From: JBPOHE01 sp052035915
Lineage (GTDB): Bacteria > Pseudomonadota > Gammaproteobacteria > Chromatiales > Chromatiaceae
Assembly: GCA_052035915.1 (NCBI GenBank)
Contig: JBPOHE010000071.1
Location: 1 to 44,068 of the forward strand
DNA length: 44,068 bases
Direction: 5' to 3'
Positions within the stretch are counted from its first letter, which is position 1. Each line of letters begins with the position of its first letter. The notes below the pieces were generated by a model that had not been told where the DNA came from, did no database searches, and worked only from the letters and a program-made list of their open reading frames with translations. Positions 8,648-16,141 of this stretch are shown one piece after another. The translations under genes and the position numbers were made by a program.

Positions 8648-9451
8648 TCATTCCGAACACATCGCAGGGTCCGGCGATGGATCCCCATCGAACAGCCGGG
8701 AGGGATCATCCAGCCGCGCCGCAGCCAATAACCAGGTCTTGAGTTGGTCCCGATCCCGGCAGGCCAGGATGCGGGCGCGGATGGCCTCCTCAACCGCCAA
8801 TCCCCGCCCGACGAGCAGGGCGAGGATCGCCTCGGCGAGACCTTCTTCACGTCCAGTCTCGCGGATCGCCTCGATGTCCTCGTAACCCTCTCGCTGCAAC
8901 AGATTCCGTAGCACGGCGCGGTGACCCGCCTCGCGGTCATAGAGCGCCTCGACCGGCACCGCATTGCGCAGGAGGCCCGGGGCCCTGAGTGCCTCGCCCG
9001 GCCCGAGACGCCGCGGGGGTTGGTCCAGACGGTGGACCTCGACCCGACGCGGACCCACGAGCCGCACCACCCAGACCTGCTGGGTACCATTCTGCAACAA
9101 CTCGGCGATCTTGAGCTGGAGTTCCTCCTCGTCCTGCCCGGGACCGGCATACTCCACCGCCAGGGGCGGCACGCCGGGTATCCAGCCCTGTTCCTGGCCA
9201 GCGGCGGCGATGGCGACGTCCGGGGCACGCAGTGTGCCCGGTTCGGGCGAGAAACCGGCGTCGATACCGGCCCACTCCACGTCCGGATCGGTCTCCAGTA
9301 CCGCCGCCCCGGTCAGGCTACGTCCGGCGTGCTCCCGGCCCGACGGGGCGCAGTAGATGGGATGGCCATGGCTCAGTTCGTAGCGGTCGCCGTCCCGGAG
9401 TTGGTCGGCCTGGAAAGGGCCTGGCTCGTTCTTGCTGGATCGTTGGGCCAT
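8648..9451 (-). CDS. Uma2-family (DUF820) PD-(D/E)XK nuclease-fold protein
   Basis: A 267-residue protein. Its middle looks like the Uma2/DUF820 restriction-endonuclease fold: APDVA (Asp78), PPLAVEY (Glu100), then an E-x13-K spacing to Lys114 in LQLKIAELLQNG, and QVWVVRL. The last ~70 residues (from REEGLAEAILALLVGRGL) look instead like the C-terminal tail of Rpn/DUF4351-type nuclease-fold proteins. Biological role is unknown for most of this family, which is very common in cyanobacteria and some purple bacteria and is often near mobile DNA. It stands alone, convergent with kdsB, and its stop lies in the conserved tail of repeat copy A. The ATG at 9451 has no clear Shine-Dalgarno, so the start is uncertain. 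Confidence 0.75.
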   Translation of the reverse strand: MAQRSSKNEPGPFQADQLRDGDRYELSHGHPIYCAPSGREHAGRSLTGAAVLETDPDVEWAGIDAGFSPEPGTLRAPDVAIAAAGQEQGWIPGVPPLAVEYAGPGQDEEELQLKIAELLQNGTQQVWVVRLVGPRRVEVHRLDQPPRRLGPGEALRAPGLLRNAVPVEALYDREAGHRAVLRNLLQREGYEDIEAIRETGREEGLAEAILALLVGRGLAVEEAIRARILACRDRDQLKTWLLAAARLDDPSRLFDGDPSPDPAMCSE

Positions 9452-9484
9452 GAGGGAAAAGTTCGGGTGATGGGGGAGATCTTC

Positions 9485-9513
9485 TGAGTATCACCGACCG
9501 GGCAGGCGGTCAA
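9485..9513 (-). promoter_or_regulatory. possible promoter of the Uma2-type gene
   Basis: Read on the - strand, TTGACC (9513-9508) and TACTCA (9490-9485) are 17 bases apart, about 35 bases ahead of the ATG at 9451. The -35 is good and the -10 poor, so this is only a candidate. It lies in the 176-base gap between this gene and the end of pqiC. Confidence 0.3.
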
Positions 9514-9627
9514 GGGTTCGACCTGGGCACCCTCGAAGCGCGGGTGCGGTCCCATGTCCCTTGGCAACAGGGAGATAAAAGCCGATCGGTAGTGGGAGGT
9601 GACGGACCGGGTGAGCCGAGATCCCTA

Positions 9628-10218
9628 TCACAAACCCTGGATACCCCGGGCGATATCGCGACTCAGGGTGGCCAGTGCCCGGCTGTAGGCGGCGACCAGT
9701 GCCCGATGCTCGGCGTTGTCCACAGTCTCCCGGACCTGGGTGCGACCACTGAGACTGGGGCCGTTGTGCAGTCGCTTGATGATCCAGACGGCATCCAGGC
9801 GGGCCGCATCGCCGAGGGTGCCCTCGAAGCGCAAGATCTCGAGGCTGATCCGGATGTCGGCTTCGACACCGGGTTCCGGCAGGGCCAGCGTCACCTTCGG
9901 GGTGCCGAGCAGGGTGGAGAGGTTTTCCGCCACCACCCGGGGGATGTCGTTGCGCAACGGGCCGGCCCAGCGGTGACCATCGTCGAGGCTGACTTGGTAG
10001 GGATCTCGGCGGATCAGGAGCTGGGGACGGTCGATGTCTTCCGGCACGCTGACCGGACCCACGACCAGCCGATAGCCGCTGGTCTTCGGTGAGGGAGATT
10101 CGCTCCCAGCCTCGGCGCTCAGGGTGTAGAAGCGGTACGCCTGGGGGGTGCCGCAGGCGATCGGGCCGAGCAGGGCGAAACAGGCGAGGGCGGCGCGAAG
10201 GTTCCCGGGACGACTCAT
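9628..10218 (-). CDS. pqiC: PqiC/YmbA-like ABC-type transport auxiliary lipoprotein
   Basis: Small outer-membrane lipoprotein of the DUF330/PqiC type. It has a short signal peptide ending in a lipobox (LLGPIAC, lipid-modified Cys22) and then the family opening YRFYTLSAE, and keeps the LVVGPVSVPEDIDRPQLLIRR-like strand region that starts the periplasmic fold. It is thought to anchor the PqiB tunnel to the outer membrane. Its start overlaps the pqiB stop by 4 bases, and it is the last gene of the pqiA-pqiA-pqiB-pqiC operon. At 196 residues it is of normal length. Confidence 0.9.
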   Translation of the reverse strand: MSRPGNLRAALACFALLGPIACGTPQAYRFYTLSAEAGSESPSPKTSGYRLVVGPVSVPEDIDRPQLLIRRDPYQVSLDDGHRWAGPLRNDIPRVVAENLSTLLGTPKVTLALPEPGVEADIRISLEILRFEGTLGDAARLDAVWIIKRLHNGPSLSGRTQVRETVDNAEHRALVAAYSRALATLSRDIARGIQGL

Positions 10219-11885
10219 GGCGATTCTCCAGTGCGGCCTCTGATCAGGGCTTCCGGGTGGCGTTCGAGAACATCCGCCAGTTCCCGGATCGCCCGGGCGG
10301 TGCGGCCGATCTCGTTCAGGGTGGCGCGTAGTTCCACGACCAGGGTCGAGCCGGGGTCAAGGGTCTGTCCGGCCCGGGCGAGACTCTGTTCGGCGCTGCC
10401 CATGGTCGTGCTCGCCCTGGCCATGGCCTGGCGCGTCTCCACCAAGACCGCCTTCGCCGCCGGAGCCAGTTCCTCGTCCAGACGTCGGGCGAGTTTCCCC
10501 GCCTCCTTGAGGGTGGCGTCGAGACTGGTCAGGGATTGGTGCAGATCCTTTCCCAGGGTATCGAAGGGAAAGTTGTCGAGCTTGCCGGCGATGGAGGCGA
10601 GGCTGGCCTGCAACTCCTGGAAGGCGCCGGGCACAGTGGGAAATCCCACCGGCTTGTTGGACCAGTCGAGCGTTGCCTTGGTCTCGTTGGGGAAATAATC
10701 GAGCCCGATATAGAGTTGGCCGGTCAAGAGGCTGCCGGTGCGCAGCTGGGCGCGCAACCCCTGGGCCACCATCTCGTCGATCGCCACCCTGGTATCCGCT
10801 TGGGCGGGACGACGCTGGGGCTGGCGGTAGCGGGATCGCACCCGTTCGGGATAGACGCGGATCTCCACCGGGATGGCGTATTCCTTTCTGACTTCATCGA
10901 AATCGAAGCCGATCGAGACCACCTCACCGACATTGACCCCCCGTAGCTCGACCGGAGCCCCTGGGGAGAGCCCGCGTACCGATTCCCGAAACACCAGCAC
11001 GAAGGACTCGGACTGGGTATCCGGTCGCTGCATGGCCTGTTGACGGCTGGAAAAGAGGGCGAAGGCGGTGTTTTCCGCCGCCGTCGGCAGGGTGGAGGAT
11101 TCGAGGGGATTCTCGAAGGCGATGCCGCCGAGCAGGATGGAGACCAGGGATTCGGTATTCAGGTTCAGGCCGTTGGCGTCCAGGTTGAGATTGATGCCGC
11201 TGGCGTTCCAGAACCTGGTGTCTTCGGTGACATAGCGGTCGTGGGGGGCCTCGACGAAGATATTGATGCTGACCCCTTTGCCGTCTTCATCCAGTTGGTA
11301 ACCCACCACCTGACCGACCTCGAAGCGGCGGAAATACAAGGGCGTGCCTATGGCCAGGGAACCCAGATCCTGGGCATGGAGGATGAAGTAGCGCCCGGGG
11401 GCGTCGCTGGTAACGATGGGCGGCATCTCGCGACCCATGAAATCATGGCTTTTCTTGTTCGAGGTCCCGATCTCCATGCCGATATAGGAGCCGGAGATGA
11501 GGGTGCTGAGGCCGCTGATTTTGCTCGGGGTGACATGGGGGCGCACCACCCAGAACTTGGTGTCTTCCCGCAGAAAATCCTCCGCCCCTTTGACCATCTC
11601 GGCGCTGAGGATCACCCGGTCATGGTTTTCCGCCAGCCGGATGCCCTTCACCTGGCCGATGTCGACGTTCTTGTACTTGATCTTGGTCTTGCCGGCCTCC
11701 AGGCCCTCGGCGGTCTGAAAGCTGATGCTGATCTCGGGGCCATGTTCCAGAATCGCCTTGACCGCCAGCCAGCCGCCGATGGCGGCGGCGACCAGGGGGA
11801 TCAGCCAGACCAGCGGCAGCGACCAGCGCCGATGGGGGATCGGCAGCGCCGTGGGGATATCCGCTATCGGTCCGCTATCATTCAT
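10215..11885 (-). CDS. pqiB: PqiB, three-MCE-domain lipid transport protein
   Basis: Inner-membrane-anchored MCE protein that forms a periplasmic tunnel for lipid transfer between the membranes. One membrane helix lies at about residues 22-44. Three MlaD/MCE repeats follow: ISFQTAEGLEAGKTKIKYKNVDIGQV near 55, then IGTPLYFRRFEVGQVVGYQ and LSPGAPVELRGVNVGEVVSIG further on. The C-terminal ~120 residues are helical, as in PqiB. The length, 556 residues, is close to E. coli PqiB (3 MCE domains) and well short of LetB/YebT (7). It overlaps the preceding pqiA half by 8 bases and pqiC by 4. Confidence 0.93.
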   Translation of the reverse strand: MNDSGPIADIPTALPIPHRRWSLPLVWLIPLVAAAIGGWLAVKAILEHGPEISISFQTAEGLEAGKTKIKYKNVDIGQVKGIRLAENHDRVILSAEMVKGAEDFLREDTKFWVVRPHVTPSKISGLSTLISGSYIGMEIGTSNKKSHDFMGREMPPIVTSDAPGRYFILHAQDLGSLAIGTPLYFRRFEVGQVVGYQLDEDGKGVSINIFVEAPHDRYVTEDTRFWNASGINLNLDANGLNLNTESLVSILLGGIAFENPLESSTLPTAAENTAFALFSSRQQAMQRPDTQSESFVLVFRESVRGLSPGAPVELRGVNVGEVVSIGFDFDEVRKEYAIPVEIRVYPERVRSRYRQPQRRPAQADTRVAIDEMVAQGLRAQLRTGSLLTGQLYIGLDYFPNETKATLDWSNKPVGFPTVPGAFQELQASLASIAGKLDNFPFDTLGKDLHQSLTSLDATLKEAGKLARRLDEELAPAAKAVLVETRQAMARASTTMGSAEQSLARAGQTLDPGSTLVVELRATLNEIGRTARAIRELADVLERHPEALIRGRTGESP

Positions 11886-12507
11886 TCTCGTCTTCCACTG
11901 GGTCCCAGATCAGGCGGGGATCGAAACTCATCGCCGCGAACATGGTCAGCACCACCACGGCACCGAAGGCCAGGGCCCCGGGACCGGCGGTGATCGCCAT
12001 CAGGGGTTGCAGCTGCACCAGCCCCACCAGGATGGCGATGACGAAGATATCCAGCATGGACCAGCGGCCGACAAACTCCACCAGACGGAACAGGCGGCTG
12101 CGCTCCCGGGGACGGGAGGTGGAACGCCGCTGCACCGAGATCACCAGCCAGGTGAGGGCAAAGAGTTTGGCCAGGGGGACGGTGACGCTGGCGATGAAGA
12201 CCACCAGGGCCAGGGGCCAGGAGCCGGTCTGCCAAAGAAAGACAACGCCGCTGAGGATGGTGTCGTTCTGGCTGTTGAACAGGGATTGGCTCTCCATCAC
12301 CGGCAGGGTGTTGGCGGGGATATAGAGGATGTAGGCGCTGATGAGAAAGGCCCAGGTGCGGCTGATACTCTCGGGCTTGCGCCTATGCAGGGGGGTGCCG
12401 CAACGGGGGCAGAGGTTGTGCTCCGAAGCGGACGGCGGCCGGCACACCAGGGAACAGCTATGGCACACCAACAGGCCCAGCCGGGCGGCGGTCGGGGCGG
12501 GATTCAC
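11878..12507 (-). CDS. pqiA: PqiA-family membrane protein, second half-size gene
   Basis: Integral membrane protein of the paraquat-inducible protein A family, thought to work with the MCE tunnel PqiB in lipid trafficking. It starts with a zinc-ribbon-like pair of cysteine pairs (Cys15, Cys18, Cys33, Cys36) and then has about four hydrophobic segments. At 209 residues it equals one of the two repeats of the ~417-residue E. coli PqiA; the other repeat is the adjacent upstream gene. The two overlap by 4 bases. This is a natural arrangement in some lineages and not a frameshift: each half has its own cysteine motif and start. Confidence 0.88.
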   Translation of the reverse strand: MNPAPTAARLGLLVCHSCSLVCRPPSASEHNLCPRCGTPLHRRKPESISRTWAFLISAYILYIPANTLPVMESQSLFNSQNDTILSGVVFLWQTGSWPLALVVFIASVTVPLAKLFALTWLVISVQRRSTSRPRERSRLFRLVEFVGRWSMLDIFVIAILVGLVQLQPLMAITAGPGALAFGAVVVLTMFAAMSFDPRLIWDPVEDENE

Positions 12508-13145
12508 CCGGCTCCCCTGGCGCCCACCGGCGGAGTGGTCGTTGCCGGCGAGTGGATCTCCATCGCCTCCCAGATCGGGCGCGGTTCGAAGGAGGCCGAG
12601 GCGGCGGCCAGCAACAGGACCAGGGAGGCATAGGACCAGAGGGCGATCCCGGGGATGACGCTCGCCAGATGGGCGAGTTTCACCAGGGCGACCAAGACGC
12701 CGATCATGAACACCTCCACCATCCCCCAGGGTTGAACCTGCTGCACAAAGCGCAGCAACGGTGCCAGATGGCTGGCGGTTCGTCCCAGCCGCAGGCGCAG
12801 CAGGATCCCCAGGGTGGTCAACAGGCCCAGGGCCGGCAGCAGGAAGGTGGTAAGAAACACCAGCAGCGCCACCAGAGGCATCTCCTGGTCACGCAGTCGG
12901 AGGACGGCCTCCAACAGGGTGGTGGCGTTTCTTTGTCCCGCTACTTCGAGGGCCACGATGGGAAAGGCATTGGCGATGACGAAACTTACCGCCGCCCCCA
13001 GGGTGAAGGCCAGGGTACGACTCAACGAATCCGGATGGTGGCGATAGAGTATCGCCCCGCAACGCCGACAAACGGCCTTGCCGCCGGAGGGGAGGGGTGT
13101 CACCCCTTGGATCAGATCACAGTCGTGACAGGCGATGAGGTTCAC
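12504..13145 (-). CDS. pqiA: PqiA-family membrane protein, first half-size gene
   Basis: First gene of the pqi operon. The start used is GTG 13145, giving NLIACHDCDLIQGV with Cys6/Cys9 and a second pair at Cys26/Cys29, the zinc-ribbon-like head of the PqiA repeat. The reading frame stays open far upstream (to 13490), but that part is low-complexity Arg/Pro-rich sequence antisense to nhaR and is not protein-like. About four membrane segments follow, with the family stretch QVQPWGMVEVFMIGVLVALVK. At 213 residues it is half of a classical PqiA. The gene is 68 bases downstream of nhaR on the same strand and could be read through from it. Confidence 0.87.
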   Translation of the reverse strand: MNLIACHDCDLIQGVTPLPSGGKAVCRRCGAILYRHHPDSLSRTLAFTLGAAVSFVIANAFPIVALEVAGQRNATTLLEAVLRLRDQEMPLVALLVFLTTFLLPALGLLTTLGILLRLRLGRTASHLAPLLRFVQQVQPWGMVEVFMIGVLVALVKLAHLASVIPGIALWSYASLVLLLAAASASFEPRPIWEAMEIHSPATTTPPVGARGAG

Positions 13146-13213
13146 GGTGGGTAATTCCAGTGGCGAGAGCGGGATTATACAACCAGGCAGGCCGGGGCCA
13201 GGACCGGTAAGTC

Positions 13214-14122
13214 TCAGGTGGCGCCGCCGAACACCTCCTGCTGGGCCGCTCGGCTGATGGCGATGATGGCCGGGTGGGTCAGGCGGCGCTCGGTGGTGAT
13301 GGCGTAGACCTGTTCGCTCACCTCGTCGATGCGGCCTATGGCCTCGACGTCGTAATGGGTGCAGACATAGCCAGCGATGGCGGTTGGCGCCACGAACAGC
13401 CCCACCCCGGCCTGGCCGAAGGCCTTGAGCAGGGCGGAATCGTCGAATTCGCCGAGGATGCGTGGGCGCAGTTGCCGCGCCTCGAACCATTGCAGCAACT
13501 TGGGGCGGATCGCCACGTCTTCCCCTGGCAGCAGGAAGGGGGCCTGGTCGAGCTTGGCCGGAAAATCCCCCGGCAGGCGAGCGATCAAATCCGGCACGCC
13601 GAACACCGTCAGGCTACTCTCGCCGAGAAAATGGTTGTACCCCCGCACATTGAGATTGGTTGGCATGGGGCGGTCGGCGATCACCATATCCACCCGATGC
13701 ACCGCCAGATCCGCCAGCAGGGAGGCCAGACGCCCTTCCCGACAGATAAACCGCAAAGGTTCCTCCATTTGTAACGCCGGTTCCACCAGTCGATAGGCGA
13801 TGGATTTCGGCACCGAGTCCGCGATCCCGACGCGAAAGGGCAGGGCGGTGGTGAGCGTCCGATCCCGCAACATTTCCAGCAACTCATCGCCCAGGCCGAA
13901 GATCTCGTCCGCGTAGCTGAGGACGCGACGGCCGACATCCGTCAGTTCCAGGCCACGTCCGGCGCGACGGAACAGCTCGACTTCGAGCGCCTCCTCCAGT
14001 TCGCGCAATTGGCCGCTGATCGACTGGGGCGTGAGGTGTAGCCGCTCCCCGGCGCGGGCGATGCTGCCGGATTTCGCCACCATCCAGAAATAGCGCAGGT
14101 GCTTGTAGTTGAGGGACTTCAT
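13214..14122 (-). CDS. nhaR: NhaR-type LysR-family transcriptional regulator
   Basis: LysR-family DNA-binding regulator, 302 residues. The N-terminal winged helix-turn-helix is at about 4-62, opening MKSLNYKHLRYFWMVAKSGS, characteristic of NhaR (activator of the sodium/proton antiporter gene nhaA in E. coli). The substrate-sensing domain follows; the segment on the DRPMP loop and FFVAPTAI-like stretch (LFVAPTAIAGYV) also fit NhaR. No nhaA is in the window, so the regulated gene here is unknown. It is divergent from the hibernation-factor gene with a short AT-rich gap carrying ATCGAA repeats, and lies just ahead of the pqi operon. Confidence 0.85.
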   Translation of the reverse strand: MKSLNYKHLRYFWMVAKSGSIARAGERLHLTPQSISGQLRELEEALEVELFRRAGRGLELTDVGRRVLSYADEIFGLGDELLEMLRDRTLTTALPFRVGIADSVPKSIAYRLVEPALQMEEPLRFICREGRLASLLADLAVHRVDMVIADRPMPTNLNVRGYNHFLGESSLTVFGVPDLIARLPGDFPAKLDQAPFLLPGEDVAIRPKLLQWFEARQLRPRILGEFDDSALLKAFGQAGVGLFVAPTAIAGYVCTHYDVEAIGRIDEVSEQVYAITTERRLTHPAIIAISRAAQQEVFGGAT

Positions 14123-14233
14123 CGCGATGAATCATCGAAAATATCGAATTTAAGATCAATGATAATCGAATTGTTGGATGTTTTCGGCTGTTTTAGACTC
14201 CCAGCCCATGTTGCAGCCACGAGGAAATTGATC
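14123..14233. promoter_or_regulatory. divergent nhaR-hpf control region with ATCGAA repeats
   Basis: The 111-base gap between the two divergent starts is much richer in A+T than its surroundings. It holds three ATCGAA motifs at 14134, 14143 and 14165 on the + strand, the first two 9 bases apart. Such repeats near a LysR gene are candidate sites for self-regulation, but no exact promoter boxes could be fixed. Confidence 0.4.
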
Positions 14234-14620
14234 ATGCAGATTGATATTCAGACCAAAGGCTTCGAACTGACCGAGGCACTCCGCCGGCACATCATCCGGC
14301 GACTGGGGTTCAGGCTCAGTATCAGCGACCAGCCCGTCCAACGGGTCAACCTTCATCTCATGGATGAAAACGGGCCACGCGGCGGGAAGGACAAGCGTTG
14401 CCGGATTCGGATCATCCTGGCCCGGGTCGCGGATGTGGTGGTCGAGGACACCCAGGTCGATCTCTATCTCGCCATCGATCGGGCCATCGACCGCGCCGGG
14501 CGCAGCCTGAACCGTCGCCTGGAACGACAGCGAGACTGGCGGCAGACTTCGAAATCAGCTTCGGCTTGTCCATTACCCCAGACGGATGCCGTAACCGTTC
14601 AGACCTCTCTCGCCCTCTGA
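14234..14620 (+). CDS. hpf: HPF/RaiA-family (S30AE) ribosome hibernation factor
   Basis: Ribosome-associated protein that slows or stores ribosomes under stress. The N-terminus MQIDIQTKGFELTEALRRHI is the S30AE opening, and the later YLAIDRAIDRAGRSLNRRLERQ is the second family block. ATG 14234 has GAGGAAA 7 bases upstream; the frame upstream of it is not protein-like. At 128 residues it is longer than short HPF (95) and lacks the long-HPF C-terminal domain; its last ~20 residues appear to be non-conserved and are encoded by the edge of a REP-like repeat. Which subgroup (HPF or RaiA/YfiA) it belongs to cannot be decided by eye. Confidence 0.82.
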   Translation: MQIDIQTKGFELTEALRRHIIRRLGFRLSISDQPVQRVNLHLMDENGPRGGKDKRCRIRIILARVADVVVEDTQVDLYLAIDRAIDRAGRSLNRRLERQRDWRQTSKSASACPLPQTDAVTVQTSLAL

Positions 14621-14690
14621 AGGGGAGCGGTCGGGGTGCGGGGGTAACACCCGAACCCTTCTCCCACCTGGCGCGGGGAGCTGAACGCCG
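14605..14690. repeat. REP-like inverted pair between hpf and htpX
   Basis: Two GC-rich units of the kind CCCTCT...GGGGAG..GGTCGGGGTG lie head to head: the + strand copy at about 14610-14639 and the reverse copy at about 14649-14685. Together they form an imperfect long hairpin centred near 14644 (GGTCGGGGTG against CACCCGAACC). They resemble the widespread gammaproteobacterial REP/BIME-type repeats with GGGAGAGGG and GGGGTG. The first unit overlaps the last codons of the hibernation-factor gene. Confidence 0.5.
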
Positions 14691-14719
14691 ACGCTAGATC
14701 GATGTAATTGGAGGCACTC

Positions 14720-15610
14720 ATGAAACGTATTCTTCTCTTGGTCGGCACCAATCTGGCTATCCTGGTGGTGCTGGGTGTCGTTACCACCTTGACCGGCGCC
14801 CATAAATTTCTCTCCGGCACCGGGCTGGATCTGGTGCGCCTGCTGGTGTTCGCCACCATCATGGGCTTCGGCGGCGCCTTCATCTCGCTGTGGATGTCCA
14901 AGACCATCGCCAAATGGTCCACCGGCGCCCAGGTGATCGAGGAGCCCCGGAACTCCAGCGAGCGCTGGCTGGTGGAGACGGTACGCAAGCTGTCGGCGGA
15001 GGCCGGGCTGAAGATGCCCGAGGTGGCGATCTACGAAGGCGAACCCAACGCCTTCGCCACCGGCGCGAGTCGCAACAACTCCCTGGTGGCGGTCTCCACC
15101 GGTCTCCTGGAGACCATGTCCCGGGACGAGGTGGAGGCGGTGCTGGCCCACGAGGTCGCCCATGTGGCCAACGGCGACATGGTGACCCTGACCCTGATCC
15201 AGGGTGTGGTCAACACCTTTGTCATCTTCCTCGCCCGGGTGGTCGGCTGGGTGGTGGACTCCGCCCTGCGCAAGGGGAACGAGGAGGAAGAGGCGTCGGG
15301 CCCGGGCATCGCCTATACGGTGACGGTGATCATCGCCGATATCGTCTTCGGCGTCCTCGCCAGCCTGATCGTGATGTATTTCTCCCGCCAGCGGGAATTC
15401 CGTGCCGATGCCGGCGCCGCCAAACTCCTCGGCTCACCCAGGCCCATGATCTCGGCGCTGCGTCGCCTGGGTGGCCTGGAGGCCGGGGAGCTGCCCCAGA
15501 ATGTAGCCACCGCCGGTATCAACGGTCGGGCCGGTTGGATGGCGCTCTTCTCCAGTCACCCGCCGATCGAAGAGCGTATCGAAGCCTTAGCGAGCCGCGG
15601 TAAACACTGA
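14720..15610 (+). CDS. htpX: membrane zinc metalloprotease HtpX
   Basis: Inner-membrane protease that degrades misfolded membrane proteins with FtsH, often heat-shock induced. The N-terminus has two hydrophobic helices (residues 5-25 and about 36-55). The zinc site HEVAH is at residues 144-148 (AHEVAHVANGDM), with a third ligand expected in the later FSRQREFRADAGAAKL segment. The start chosen is ATG 14720 with GGAGG 5 bases upstream, matching the family opening MKRILLLVGTNLAI. Length 296 is normal. A strong rho-independent terminator follows at 15646, so it probably ends its transcript. Confidence 0.96.
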   Translation: MKRILLLVGTNLAILVVLGVVTTLTGAHKFLSGTGLDLVRLLVFATIMGFGGAFISLWMSKTIAKWSTGAQVIEEPRNSSERWLVETVRKLSAEAGLKMPEVAIYEGEPNAFATGASRNNSLVAVSTGLLETMSRDEVEAVLAHEVAHVANGDMVTLTLIQGVVNTFVIFLARVVGWVVDSALRKGNEEEEASGPGIAYTVTVIIADIVFGVLASLIVMYFSRQREFRADAGAAKLLGSPRPMISALRRLGGLEAGELPQNVATAGINGRAGWMALFSSHPPIEERIEALASRGKH

Positions 15611-15645
15611 GCCGTGGACTTTGAACGGCGATCCATGTTGCGCCG

Positions 15646-15678
15646 CCGGCCCGGTCGAATCGGGCCGGTTTTGTTTTT
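15646..15678 (+). terminator. rho-independent terminator of htpX
   Basis: CCGGCCCG (15646-15653), a 7-base loop, CGGGCCGG (15661-15668) and then TTTTGTTTTT (15669-15678). This is a perfect 8-bp GC stem followed by a T tract, 36 bases after the htpX stop. Confidence 0.88.
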
Positions 15679-15713
15679 GATTCGCGAGCTACCTCGGCTC
15701 GAAATAGCTGGGC

Positions 15714-15741
15714 CGTCATTCCGTCCGGGAAGCCGGAATCC
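15714..15741. repeat. CGTCATTCC-type short palindromic repeat
   Basis: CGTCATTCCG...CGGAATCCAG: ATTCCG at 15718-15723 pairs with CGGAAT at 15734-15739. The pattern CGTCATTCC(N)GGAATCCAG is a common dispersed intergenic palindrome in proteobacteria. It lies between the htpX terminator and repeat copy B. Confidence 0.5.
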
Positions 15742-15776
15742 AGCGCCATGGACGATAGCCTATTCGCGCCCGGTGG

Positions 15777-15898
15777 TTCCGGGCATTGACCGAAAATGGC
15801 CAATTTATGTTCTTCTATAGAGAACAATATGCCAATAATAATCTCTATTGTTCTCAATATAAGAACGATAAATCGGCCCTAAGGGCCCAGGCCCGGAA
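15777..15898 (+). repeat. 122-bp intergenic repeat, copy B
   Basis: Second copy, with the best terminal inverted repeat: TTCCGGGC at the left and GCCCGGAA at the right. Palindromes TGTTCTT / GAGAACA at 15808-15826 (loop CTATA) and TTGTTCTC / AAGAACGA at 15848-15868 (loop AATAT) have centres 41 bp apart, as in the other copies. A third hairpin GGCCC-TAA-GGGCC lies at 15875-15887. Total length is identical to copy A (122 bp). A tail closely related to that of copy C follows from 15899. It sits between htpX and ribF. Confidence 0.82.
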
Positions 15899-16043
15899 AC
15901 CTTGGAAGTACAGGGAGCCGCTATGAGCGCTCCCCTGTCTCCGGCGGTCGACCTGATCGGCCTTCCGCCCCCAGCTTCATGGTTCAGCGATGGCTGTGGT
16001 GGCTTCACCCCGCCCATCCGAAGCCTGAAATCCTGGTAGCCAA

Positions 16044-16101
16044 CCGATGGCTGGTAAGGAAACCCAGGCCGCGGCCCGCCATCGGCGCGGTTTCGTATAA
16101 A
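16044..16101 (+). promoter_or_regulatory. possible ribF promoter with overlapping inverted repeat
   Basis: TATAAA at 16096-16101 is a good -10 candidate 40 bases ahead of the ribF ATG, but no good -35 is at the right distance. Instead an 8-bp inverted repeat, CCGATGGC (16044-16051) and GCCATCGG (16078-16085), covers the -35 area; an activator or repressor site is possible. Confidence 0.35.
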
Positions 16102-16141
16102 ATGCCATCTTTTCCAGCGCGTGGATCAATTTTTCAGCACT

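Larger units (their letters stand above)
15611..16141. other. 531-base gene-free region between htpX and ribF
   Basis: From left to right it holds a rho-independent terminator for htpX (15646-15678), a CGTCATTCC-type palindrome (15714-15741), the second copy of the 122-bp repeat (15777-15898) with its tail, a 38-codon ORF starting in the tail (ATG 15923, stop TAG 16037-16039), and an inverted repeat plus TATAAA ahead of ribF. No gene longer than that ORF is convincing. Confidence 0.7.

Noticed and set aside
8921..9487. 188-codon open frame on the + strand across the Uma2-type gene
   Set aside because: Antisense to a protein with recognisable nuclease-fold motifs, and it has no similarity of its own that I recognise.
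13146..13490. N-terminal extension of the first pqiA half (frame open to 13490)
   Set aside because: It is antisense to nhaR, Arg/Pro/His-rich low-complexity sequence, while GTG 13145 gives the normal family start.
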